A DNA stretch of 64,000 bases, from NCBI GenBank assembly GCA_036346205.1, contig JARFJB010001819.1, positions 3,767,501-3,831,500 on the forward strand, given 5' to 3'. The notes under the pieces are model-generated. The model did not search any database and was not told the DNA's origin. It was given only the letters and a program-made list of their open reading frames with translations. Within the stretch, counting starts at the first letter, position 1. Every line of letters begins with the position of its first letter. This DNA is from Vesta saturnalis. Its lineage: Eukaryota > Arthropoda > Insecta > Coleoptera > Lampyridae. Of this stretch, positions 22,376 through 33,431 are shown piece after piece. The position numbers and the translations under genes were made by a program.

Positions 22376-23144
22376 CATTACAAGATGTTCGGCTGGTGGA
22401 AAAAAGTGAAATTAGGAAAAAGCTATTACAATTCCAAACATTAGACTCCGGACGGTTAAGATTTATTTTTAACTAGAGATTTAAATGTTTGTATTATTTT
22501 TTTTTCCTTTTAGAATAGAGAAGAGAATAGCAATAGTGGTCACCAACTATCGGAAATAGGTGTAAAAATGTTTGGAAACATATCAATATACATCATTAGT
22601 AAACGGAAATATTAGTAATAAAGGACAAAAATGACAAATAAACTGAAATAGAGATAAATAGTTGGAAATAAATAATAGAGGTAATAAATAACCGAGGCAA
22701 TAACATAATTCGGGGCAATAAACTCAGAAACTTGGTATTAAAAACACTGACGCCCGTTCTCTTCTAATTGCAAATGTGGCCACTTGTTCTCACAACTTTG
22801 ATGGCAAATAATTGAGTTTAGCCTTTTTGATTTTTTTTAACTTGGTCTTTGTAATCTGAGTTGTAATCGTTGAAAGCTCACGTGTTTGTGTTTGTTTGTT
22901 TAAAAATCCAGACAACATAACAATTAAACTTCCAGAATTGACCAAAATAGAACAAATCAGTGAACTTTTTATGTTCTTGCTGTAGTCTCTTTTGTGGACC
23001 TTACCTACTATCTCACAATATTTGTTAAGCCGAGAAACGAATGATGTTGATATTATGACTATTTTATTCCAACAACCTCTATACTACACACTTCCCCAGA
23101 GTTTAGAGACAAGTGTATTTTATGTAGTTAGGCTATTAGAGATA
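22376..23144. other. spacer with A-rich quasi-repeats
   Basis: 22500-22745 holds loosely repeated GGAAATAAATA, AGAGGTAATAAATAAC and GAGGCAATAA blocks without a fixed period. The rest shows nothing recognisable. Confidence 0.5.
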
Positions 23145-24473
23145 TGTGGGGCAAGTATGTAAAGCTTAGGTGTGTATCATTTATTTAATATAATGCAAAC
23201 GGAACAAAATTCTTTTACAAATTCAAAAACAGAATAAAATACTCTTGATTAACTAGAAGCTCAGGTCCCATTTAAAAGAAAAAAATTATTCCTTAATGAA
23301 TTGTTCGATGTTATATCCTGAAAAATTCACACCGAATTTGATCAAACCGCGCGACCAGTTAAAGAAGGCTTCGGAAGGGGATGAACAATGTCATCTCTGC
23401 CAACAACAGCACACTCTTCAGGAGTCTTCCAACTAAAAGTTGGCGAAGGTAAAAGGTCTAGGGTACGTATCTTTCTCGCGAATTTTATTTCTAATTCTTC
23501 AGCATAGTGATCAGTAGCTACAACCTGACCAACCTTTTTTTTGTTTTCTTTGTGGCAAAGCATATCAAAAGCCATTCGTCTTTAACTATCTCTTCCACAG
23601 ACCTACTGGTTTCTACATATTCTCTCTTGCAATCCTAATCAATATCTCATCTACTTGAGAAGCATGGCTACATATAGTAGCAATATCGGTCGTTCAAGTC
23701 CGAATGCATCTATTAAACTGGTTTCAAGGTAATTCAAGAAAATATTTGATTCCATCCACCCATTAGATTTGTGTTATTTATTCCACTTCCCGCAGTTGTT
23801 CTGGATGATGAAGCACCCCGTTTTCCAACTATTTTGGTTTTAGATGGATCCAAACAGAAGTTTGTTTCATCCAAATTCGATATTTGATGTGGTTTGTAAT
23901 ATAAATCGAACTGGTCTAATTGTTCTTTCAGAATATTGAAACAGTTATTAATGATAAATGGGTTCAAACACTTCTTCCTAGTATATTCAACTGATTACGG
24001 CCTTTTTATTGACAAATCATTACGCTTGCAGAAACCAAGGAACCAGTCTTCGCCTGGTCGTCCTTGTTTGAAATGGGTTTTAATCTTGTTCAAAGATACA
24101 TATTTTTCGAAAATATTAAAAATATCACGCCTTGTTAATCCCCAACCACATTTCTCCATTATGGACAAGCAGTCTGCTCTTTCTATTGCCTCGCAGACCC
24201 CTTTGGTGGTGACTGAGTCATCTGTGGAATGCTATACTTCTTATGTAATTGGTATTGGGTTATTATGGATCTTTTAATCTCATCTAAAGCCATATTCAGT
24301 TGTTGTGTGGTGTATGTACTTCGTCTAGTAGATGTTCTATTGTAGATACGTACCATTATTGTCTGAAAACGAATCCTTACGTTGATATTTATGATTTTCT
24401 TAGTAAAGGGAAAAGTGTGTAGTACTACACATCATTAATCGGCATAGGTATTTACTACATACTTGCTCTACCA
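23145..24473 (-). mobile_element. internally deleted pogo-type element
   Basis: Ends TGTGGGGCAAGTATGTA (23145) and, inverted, TGGTAGAGCAAGTATGTA (24473), flanked by TA (23143-23144 and 24474-24475). At 1329 bp it is shorter than a full pogo element, in keeping with the gap in its transposase. Confidence 0.8.
23342..24357 (-). pseudogene. pogo-family transposase, middle deleted
   Basis: On -, ATG 24357 opens a pipsqueak-like N-terminus (MVRIYNRTSTRRS, then a KYSIPQMT helix), followed by an HTH_CENPB-like region with FKQGRPGEDW and FLGFCKRNDLS across frameshifts. 23967-23734 has the first catalytic aspartate in NLDETNFCLDPSKTKIVGKR. The second and third acidic residues are missing; the frame then jumps to the C-terminal segment at 23575-23342 with SPTFSWKTPEECA. 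The loss is compatible with a non-autonomous derivative. Confidence 0.75.
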
Positions 24474-24802
24474 TAAATTTTTAATGGGGCGTGTTTAACA
24501 CACCCCATTTTGAGGTTAAATCCGAGCAGAGTGCAGAATATTCGTATAATTAAAAACGTACATACCTACTATACTCGTCTGTTACAAATGAGATTTTAAA
24601 TGATAGTGATGAAATTTGGTTGTGAAATAGCACTTGCTGCACACAACCATTTGGATACTTATTACAAACTACCACTTCACACCAAACGATTTCAGCTGTT
24701 TTGGTTGAGTGGAAACACCTTGTTCAACTATTCATACATCCATTGAGTTAAATGAACATAACTTGGAATTGATGATCGAGAAATATAGAAAAAACGGCAT
24801 TA

Positions 24803-26724
24803 AGGTACGTGCGCCTATTAAGGCCCAGTCCTTAAAAAGGCCCACTTAATCATTCACAGAATTTATAGAAGTTATTTCTAAATTTTCTGCACTGTTATGA
24901 GAAGAATCGAACCTGAAACATAGGCCACCACTAACAATTCCGCTAAGACCAAGCGTTAACCCTCACGGAGCGATTCAGTTTAATTCGAGTCACCGTTGTG
25001 ACATCATCTAAAAACGCACGTCTTTCAAATTTTGCTGCTAGTGTGCTAATAATTACTAAAACATGTAAGTATATTTTTGTAAGGTGAACTGAAGGTATAC
25101 AGATTTATGAGGCTTAGACAGATTTTGCCAAAAATTGTTAATAAATAAAAAATTCATCACATAACCTAAAAAAGCCATTGATGTTCCTAATAAGGCCTAC
25201 CGAAAAGTTCCGATAAAGGCCCGGGTGGGCCTTGTTAGGAACATCAATTTTATGCCTTACAGATATATTTGTTCTGTTTAAGACAAGTTAAAGATGCCAA
25301 GAAAAAGGGCTCAGTGGCCAGACGAGCAATTACGGCAAGCAGTGGATGCTGTCAGAGATGGTATAGCTGTCAGGACAACGAGTACAACGTTTAGAATTCC
25401 AAGATGAACGTTGCGAAATCACCTTGCAACCGGCCAGTACACGAAACGGATTGGGCGTCCTTGTACTTTAACACATGAACAGGAAAACGATTTGCAAAAT
25501 AGAATCTTAAGATTAGAAGAACAAGGTATGCCAATAACTTACAAATGCCCTAGACGATCTGTATATACGTACGTAAACACAATGTAGATTGTCCGCAACT
25601 TTCCAGAAAAAACTGCAATGGCCGGTAGAAAATGGGTTAAACTCTTTTTGAAACGCCACCCAAATGTTACGAGACGAAAAGCCCAACATATGAATGCAGC
25701 TAGAGCAGCAAAACTCAACAGATATATTGTAACTGATTATTTTAATAAATTGAAAACTGTTATGACTGAAACGGGAGTTACTGATAAGCCACAGTCTATA
25801 TTTAATATTGATGAGAAGGGTTGTCAACTCAATCTTCATAAACAACACACTGTTTTCGCCAAAAAAGGTGCCAAACGAGTTCATATGCTATCAGAGGAGC
25901 ATGCTCAAAATGTCACTATAGTTTCGTGTGGTAATGCCCTAGGGCAAGCAATTCCACCTATGATTTTGATGAAAGGAGTTAGACAAAAGCCAGAATGGTC
26001 TTTGCATTTGCCACCTGGTTCAGTTATTCATATGACCCCTAAAGCTCAGAAAGTGACGAAAGCACTATTTGAAGAAATGATCAAACAAAAAGAAGCCTCA
26101 ATGGACAGTCACAAAAAAGTTGCAAAAACCAAAAAAGTTGTCGAAAGATGGTATTGTCACTTGTGCCAAGAGGAAAGTGATGGACATGAGACTGTGTAAA
26201 ATGTGCCTGAGATATGTTCATGAGGAATGCGTGGGCCTAACAAAAGAAGACTAGGAACCAAGTTTCTTATGTTCTTCCTGCTCTTAAATCGTTTAGATTG
26301 TTGTATTTTGTTATTTTGTAGTTACAGAAATTTTTAAACAGTGTTATATCTCAGAAAGTAATTTTAAGTTTTATTAAACCTTTTCTTTTTGCAAATTGTC
26401 TTTTTTTTAATTTATTACGGCGTTTTATTTAGTTTATTTTGGTTTATAAATCTTCTGTAAGGAATTTGATTAAACTTTTATAATGGGCCTTTTTAGGGTC
26501 AATGTGTGGGCCTTATTAGGGACAGTGGTCCGAAATAATAACAATTTCACTTTTTTTAATTTGATTTTTTTAGAAAATTTGATTGATATACTTATTTTTT
26601 TGTAGTGTAATAAAAGCTTAAATATTCACATAAGTACTTACAAAACAAATAAGTATGAAATGCAACTGCATGTGTTTATTTTGAGTTGATAAAATTAAGT
26701 GGGCCTTAATAGGCGCACGTACCT
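24803..26724 (+). mobile_element. internally deleted pogo-type element with PHD-finger transposase
   Basis: Ends AGGTACGTGCGCCTATTAAG (24803) and its inverted copy ending 26724, flanked by TA (24801-24802 and 26725-26726). GGGCC(T)TTATTAGG-type subterminal motifs recur at both ends (24828, 25194, 25222, 26484, 26506, 26700). Length 1922 bp. Confidence 0.92.
25294..26287 (+). pseudogene. pogo-family transposase with C-terminal PHD-type finger
   Basis: MPRKRAQWPDEQLRQAVDAV opens a pipsqueak-type HTH. An in-frame TGA follows near 25404, then an HTH_CENPB-like region (25480-25700) with GRKWVKLFLKRHP. The first catalytic aspartate is in FNIDEKGCQL (about 25803). The protein then passes from PPGSVIHMTP directly to AQKVTKALFEEM, so the second and third catalytic residues are deleted. 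The C-terminus is a Cys4-His-Cys3 cluster (WYCHLCQEE, LCKMCLRYVHEECVG, FLCSSC) interrupted by a frame change near 26180 and a TAG near 26252. Same layout as 14422-15860. Confidence 0.85.
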
Positions 26725-26726
26725 TA

Positions 26727-27959
26727 TATTAAAGCCACAGATTTATTCAAGCCAACCATGCGAATCCATTTACCAATATACATGATAAAAATGTAATAGT
26801 AAATTACTCTTTCAGAGAAGTACTGTATAGAATGGGTAGAATTCAGATCCTATATGAAATGATTTAAGTAAGAAGTTTTATATCTTCCTAGTTTAAACAT
26901 GTGCTGATTTTTACATGGGAACATAACCAAGATAAAGCAGATAAATTGGTATTGAAAAAAAAGGAACTGCTAAACAAAGTAAAAATAAAAAGAACTGTAA
27001 GCACGGCAATTCTTCAGCACAGATTTCACGGGCGAAGTATATACTTATACAAACGCATATTGCGGATCTCATGTCCCCCCCATTATGCTCCTACTACCAT
27101 TTAACTTCTCTTAAATTGATTTACCATTAAAAAGGCTTCTACACCTTTTGCTCCAAAGTTGATAGTTTTCAATGTATTCATAACAGTTTTATTGAAATCT
27201 GTTGCATATTTTTTAAGTTATCGTGGCCTACACAGGCATACATCCTCACACCCACTCTGTACTTAAAATCAGTTTAACTCCCCCGGAATGTTTAAATTAA
27301 ATGAAATTTTTTGGTTCTGTGTAAATGTAGATTCTATTTATTTTTTATTCTAGGATTATGTTATTTACTATACAGTGTGTTTTTTATGTCCACTATGGGG
27401 ATCTCGGAATCTCTTAGATAGAAAGACAGTTAAATGGAATTCAATGCACCTGCTGTTTTCTTCAAAAAGTCCAAGGCTAACTAGATACTGCAAAAAAAAC
27501 GATTTTTATGTAATTTTTTAAATGCATATAATTGTTATTTCCATTTTTAGAGAAAAAGTTCAAAGAAAAAAGTTGTAGATAATTATGTTCTTTACAAGGC
27601 AGTTTAAATCGATTTTTTAATGTATGCTTTTGTTTTTGAGTTACGACATAAACATACATTTTTTTTAATGGAAACAGTAATTGACTCTGACTTTTTAAGA
27701 AAGGCTTTTTTCTGGCCTTTCTAATAATATAACATATGACATCTATTTTGAAAACCTAAAGAGGTACGGCCGTTTTCCCGGCTGAATTTCAGAATGATTA
27801 GTATAGTAGGCCATGAAAGCTTAATATGGACCTTTCTGTAAACCCAGGAATGAAGCAAAGCAAATTAATGAAGCTGTCCAAGTGAACACCTTAGCATCTA
27901 TTATGCAGACTGCATCCACTTCAACACGAGAAATTGGTATATGAGAATTTCACAAAGTA
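26727..27959. other. non-coding, possible IS630-type relic
   Basis: No open frame of interest. TACAGTGTGTTTTTTATGTCC followed by GGGATCTCGGAATCTC at 27372-27415 resembles the start of the terminal repeat at 27960 and may be a decayed related element. The remainder shows nothing. Confidence 0.35.
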
Positions 27960-28427
27960 CAGGGTGTCCTATTTTCGATGTAATTGGGGATTTTAGGTAT
28001 TTCTCAAATAGATAGAGTAAAATCATGGTCGGGACCCTTGGACCGATTTTTGAAACAAATTTAATAATCTAAAGAACATTTCAATATCTCGACTCGTTTG
28101 GGAAATATAGGGTGTTTTTGATTTATGCCGTTTTCTTTAAAATCCCGTAACTTTTTGTTTGTGAATATTTAAAATTTTGGTAAAAACATCTTTTGTGCCT
28201 TTTTTATGTGCAATTTAGTGGCGTACTCGATTTTTCTAACTTAATTTGTTTCCGAGTTACAGACCAAAGTTGCATTTTTTGAAATGGTAACCATAGTTGG
28301 ATATGACTTCATTAATTAGAGATTTCTTTTAGCTTTCTGAAAATATATAGTTACATATATTTATCTCGGTAACTAAGAAAATTATAAACGATTCTTTGAA
28401 AAATACCTCTTGATCAAGTCATCTATG
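27960..28427 (+). repeat. left long TIR
   Basis: Matches the inverse of 36369-36837 over its full length with scattered differences, e.g. the blocks GGTCGGGACCCTTGGACCG, GTGGCGTACTCG and CTTGATCAAG. Confidence 0.92.
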
Positions 28428-28569
28428 AACCTTTGTTTACTGCACGCATTCGTTGCTAGTTATTTGACATTTCACGCAGTTGTTTCATATAAATAAATGC
28501 TGGAAACGTAAATGTGATTAGATTTATTGTTTCAAAACTTTGCTTAAATTATATAATAACTTCTTTGTG

Positions 28570-29702
28570 ATGGCTGTCAATAATACGAAGTATGAAAATT
28601 TTGAAAAGTTAGATATGATTGGCATATACTATCAGTGTAATTTTGATGCAGACCAAGCTGCAGAGGCATATTTTAATAGGTAGGTTGTGCGTTTAATACT
28701 TTAATAAAGCTAGTATTTATAAAAACGCAAAATAATAAAGCTACTTTATTGAAGATTCCTGAACAAAGATCTCAACAAGAATATATTCGCCAGATTAACT
28801 TATGGATCTTTTGAGAAGCCGAGGATCAAAAATTATGCAAAAATGAACCAACAAGACGACGAAATAACTGTTTTAGGAAGAGTTGAAGAAAATCCTAATA
28901 CCTCCTGCCGACAAATAGAAACAGAAGTTGGCATATCTAAATCAAGAGTACAAAAAATCTTAAAAAAATATAATTATACTCTGTACAAAAAAAGAGTAAT
29001 TCAGCACCGTAATGATGGTGACTTAGAACGGCGAATTATTTCTTGTAATTGGTATTTAGAACAGATTAGACAAAATAGGAATTTTGAGCGCAATATCATT
29101 TGGTCTGATGAGAGTCATATTACGAGTGCAGGAATTTTAATCGCAACAACAATCGATATTGGTCAAAAATAACAATTTTGTAACATTAGCACGCCAAAAT
29201 CAAGGTAGATTTGGTTTTAATGTATCATGCTTTATTTTGGGGGTAGATTTGTTTGCCACATTTTTAACGGCAACCTTAACGGCGAGGGTATATGGAAATA
29301 TTAAACATTTGTCTTCCACAACTGCTAGATGAAATTCTATTAGCGCAGAGGGTAAATGTTTATTTTCAACAAGATGGTGCGCCTTGTCATAATACTGTTT
29401 AAGTCCGAGATTACTTAAACCGAAACTTTAACAATCAATGGATTGGCAATAACGGACCTATTCAGTGGCCAGCAAGATCTCCAGATCTTTCAATACTGGA
29501 TTTCTTTTGTGGGGATTTTAAAAATAAAATTTATCATACTCGCCACGAAACATACGAACAATTGGTCAATTCAACCAGGGCAGCATTTGAAGATTTAAGG
29601 CATACATCTATTCATTTCATTAAGGCAATTGAGTGTATTTCGCGCCGATGTGAAGTTTGTTTACATCATAATGGACATCAGTTTGAACAATACCTAAAAT
29701 AA
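28570..29702 (+). pseudogene. IS630/Tc1-mariner-type transposase with one short intron
   Basis: Exon 1 (28570-28679) from ATG ends AATAG at a GTAGGT donor; exon 2 resumes at 28755 after TTGAAG in matching phase. An HTH follows (NTSCRQIETEVGISKSRVQK, about 28895-28955). IIWSDESHIT gives the first aspartate (about 29095), QQDGAPCHN the second (about 29375) and WPARSPDLSILDFF the third (about 29470-29510). Frameshifts at about 29133 and 29168 and a stop at about 29400 kill it. The final residue set reads D, D, D. Confidence 0.85.
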
Positions 29703-29854
29703 GAAAAAACTGTTATAAAATAAAAATGTTATTTTTTTCTAAATCAATAAGTTTTTAATATGGCATAAAATACTATGAGGACATTTTTATCTAGTTTTAA
29801 AATAAGTTCTGCGCATAGTAATATACTTCCTTTTGAATATATGAAACTATACTA

Positions 29855-30065
29855 TGTAACATTAATAAAAAAATATTACCAAATAATAATCGCTACTGCC
29901 GTCGGCTCATCGGTAGATTGAGATAGGGAGAGTTCTAATTTAGAGTTTAATTAACATACCTGAAATACTGCTTGCTTCTCATAGCTTAATTATTTTCACT
30001 TATACTTAATTCATAAAAATTATCTAAAATTATGAAAAATGATAAAATCTCGAGCGCCATGTTGT

Positions 30066-30112
<47 letters not shown>

Positions 30113-31004
30113 CAACAAAACCTAGTTAAGGAATAATAATAAACAATTTATCAAAATGAAAATAAAATAACATGCTATACATAAGTTTATTCAATATATG
30201 ATTATAAGGTTAAAACCAGAAGTCTTATACTACTAAAATTATATAAAAACATTACCTTTTAACGGTTCTGTACATACACTGTAACTGGTAACTATGAAGC
30301 AGAATGGTTCATTTGGCGAGGTCAATTCTTGCTTATTTCCTTTAAATATTGTATCCATAACTTTATTGAATTTCTTTGAAGTTTAATTCGCCAAATTTAT
30401 TTATAAAAGTATGTAGAACTTGCGTTGTAAATGTAATTCAAGTAAAAATAATAGTATAGTAAAATATTGACTTATACGTGCCATTAAAATAATTATTATA
30501 AAATGCCATATAAAAGTTTGCATTAAAAAATATGGGTAAAATAATTGCAAACTAAATGCAAAATAAGTAAAAGTGAGTACTTAAAAAGTGCCTAAAAAAA
30601 ACAAAGGCTTTAGTTTTAAATATAATGAGAAAAAAAAATAACTTACCACCAAAATCTGATGGCACCAAAATATAAAAAATTAGGTAAAAATCATGCTTAC
30701 TGCTGTTACATTCAGCATTAAGTGAATTAAAAAAAAAGCTTTCAGAATAACTCAAGTGTATTCCCCCTAAAAGTCTTCTCGCGTTGCGCGGATACCATAA
30801 TATAAATCCAATTTTTTAAGAAAGGGAACTATAACTATTTATGAAATACTACACCCAAAAGATTTGTTCTAGGAAATGCAAACTAAATAGCCATTCTCAA
30901 TTCTTCATATTAATAATTAAAAACTTTTCTAATATTACGCCAAATATATGAACGATTCTTAAATTAATGTACTTTTTAGTACAACCACAAAAAAGGTTGT
31001 TACA
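29855..31004 (-). repeat. candidate 3' LTR of the gypsy remnant
   Basis: Begins TGTAACA and ends TGTTACA (inverted ends), immediately follows the polypurine tract on -, and contains a TA microsatellite near 30068-30109. About 1150 bp. No second copy in the window allows a length check. Confidence 0.6.
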
Positions 31005-32452
31005 CACCCCCTCCTAAAATTTGGGCTCGGAGATCACCAAAGCGGGGATTCCAAACACTAAGCTAATAAATGAAATTATTAAAATTTAAAAATAAAAAGA
31101 AAATGTACGAAAAGTACAGAAAATGTGGTGATGTCGGTCAGGAAAGACCCCTCGCAACACCAAAAAAGCTAATGACGCGCTACCACCCGCACACGCCACT
31201 AGTCGAGAATCAAGGACCCGAAACCTTAAATAAAGTAAAAAACTTTAACTGGTGGGGTTAGTGAAGCAAACCACCATCAGAAGAGCAAAATGAGTATCCG
31301 GTAAAAAAATTTGAATCTAAGGTAAAAAACGAACGGAAACCGAAACCTACCATGACCTGAAGGGACAGTGGGCAGAGAACCCGGAAACGGTCATCGTGCA
31401 ACTTTATAAAAAATCAAGGCTAAACGCCACTCTACTCGAGAGTATAAAAATAGAAAAAAATCCTTCCGGACTAACAATAAATAATCGCGAGACTTGAGGT
31501 CGAGAGAGAGCGGTTCAATTACCCTACCCCGGTGGTCTCAAACCACGCCTCCTAGGTACATAACACAACTACCACTGTCACGTTCGATAAGTGAGTCAAA
31601 ATCGGTAAATCCAAGATACGACTATTTTCATGGCAAATTAGTTCAGGATGCTTCGTCGTGGAGAACAAGAGAGGCCATTCTACCCTTCACGAGATTCAGG
31701 TTTCATGTTGTTCCACAGTCGTCGTCCAAGACCAACATACCCTAACTAACACGCACGTTTTATAAATAAACCGAAATCTAGGTGAGTAGCCAAGAGAAGA
31801 TGAAGCACTCTTACGAACACAACAACCCCTCCTAAAACTACCAAAACGTCATAATCAGGAAGTGAACTAATCGAGGTTGACACGAGGCGAACCGAAGTCC
31901 TCAAGCACCGTCCAAGAATAGTAACACTACACAAATCAGGAAAAACAAAATAATTAAATCAATCAAAAATAAAATGTATACAAGCATTACTAGTTTTCTT
32001 ATCCAGGGTTATGAGTTTTACACGTCAAATTAACGATCAGAAGTAAACTCAAAATAGTTATCTTCAATTTTACTATTGTAACAATAGCAAATTGTAAATC
32101 CAATAAAGGAAGATAATCTGCCTGAGAACTAATGTCCCAAAAATCGGCAAAACAATCGCACGATGTGATCTAAATATCAAACATCATGCTAAACAAATCA
32201 ATCGCACGATGGGATTTAAATATCAACCATTGTGCTAACAAATGTAGCAACAATCGTGCTAAACAAATGTAGAAAAAAATAAGTGGTTTGCAAAGCCACA
32301 ACAATATAAAATAAAATAATGTGCGAGATAAGCACAAAATAAAATTATTTTGAAAAATTATCAAAATAATTAAAAATATAAATAAGAAAACCAGAATGTA
32401 AAAATACTAAAATAGAAAAATAATTAAAAGAATGCGAAAAAATAAGAACTAA
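31005..32452 (-). other. region between integrase end and LTR
   Basis: About 1.4 kb with a distinctly more GC-rich segment (31140-31930). No open frame long enough to call. It could be a decayed third gene or untranslated 3' region of the gypsy element. Confidence 0.4.
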
Positions 32453-33000
32453 TGGGGTTTTAAATCCTTAACATGAAAAACACCTAAGGGTTTATTATCA
32501 ATAGGTGGCCAATCGGTACGTAGTTGGACCTACCACCTCAATAACTTTTGCTTCAATAAATTTTGGAGCTAACTTTTGACTATAATTTTTAGTCGCATCA
32601 GATAAAGTAAAATTCTTTTCCAAAGCAAATCGCCAACATTTAATTTCAACGGACGACGTCGCAAATTGTAAGATTTTGAATTTCTTTCGTAAGCTGCATG
32701 TAAATTTTGTTTAACATGTTTAAAAATGGGTGAAAGTTCATTTAAATCTTGAACTAATTGTTCACGGTTATTAATAAATAAATCAACCTCTTTGAAATCC
32801 TTTAGTCGACCATAAAAATCTCCAGAAATAGGAACTGTCCGACCAAACGCCAAAAAGGAAGGTGAAAATTTCGTAGACTCATGAACAGCGTTACGATTTC
32901 AATTAAAAACAATTCAACAAAGAAGAAGTACAATCTAAGAAAATAACAAATGGAATTTACACACAAATAACACAAAAATATGTTAAACTTTCGCATCTAA
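32453..33000 (-). pseudogene. gypsy integrase C-terminal fragment
   Basis: On -, FSLSPSFLAFGR-like context (SPSFLAFGRTVP about 32860), AYERNSKSYNLRRRP (about 32690) and LNVGDLLWKR (about 32640), then a frame change and a final GVFHVKDLKPH-like end with TAG near 32453. These are the post-catalytic and GPY/F-type regions of Ty3/gypsy integrases. Confidence 0.8.
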
Positions 33001-33339
33001 TCTTCCACTATTAAATTTTAAATATATAAACATGAACGGAACTCTTAAAAATTTGTAAATTTCCAATTAATTTGGAAAAAATCTTAAGCAGGAATACTAA
33101 CTAAAGTATTAATATTGTCATTATGTGACAAAGAAATAAAATAATCTAAATTTGTAATTCATTATTCATTTCAAAGTTTTCGATAATAGATTCAATAAAT
33201 TCTAATGAATCGTTACATAAATTTAATAACTGATCGTATAAATATAAAAATTCATTATCAAAAGTAATGTAATTCAAGCGTTTCAAAATTTAAGTAACTG
33301 TATTAACAATTGAATGTTATGAAGTTATCAATAACAAAA

Positions 33340-33427
33340 CCTAAATATGATAATTGAGGTTTACCAAATTCACATTTATCTTAATTAATATTTAAATTGG
33401 CATCCTTAAGTCCTTTAAAACTAATCT
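33340..33427 (-). pseudogene. gypsy reverse transcriptase fragment, distal part
   Basis: On -, LKDANLNIN (across a stop) DKCEFGKPQLSYLGFVID, the segment that normally follows the YxDD motif. The proximal part is on the other side of the piggyBac at 36168-36355. Confidence 0.75.
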
Positions 33428-33431
33428 TTAA

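Noticed and set aside
25513..25884. 123-codon - frame
   Set aside because: Antisense shadow of the pogo transposase at 25294-26287.
31070..31934. env-type gene of the gypsy element
   Set aside because: Only short frames in both directions and no membrane or signal features that support it.
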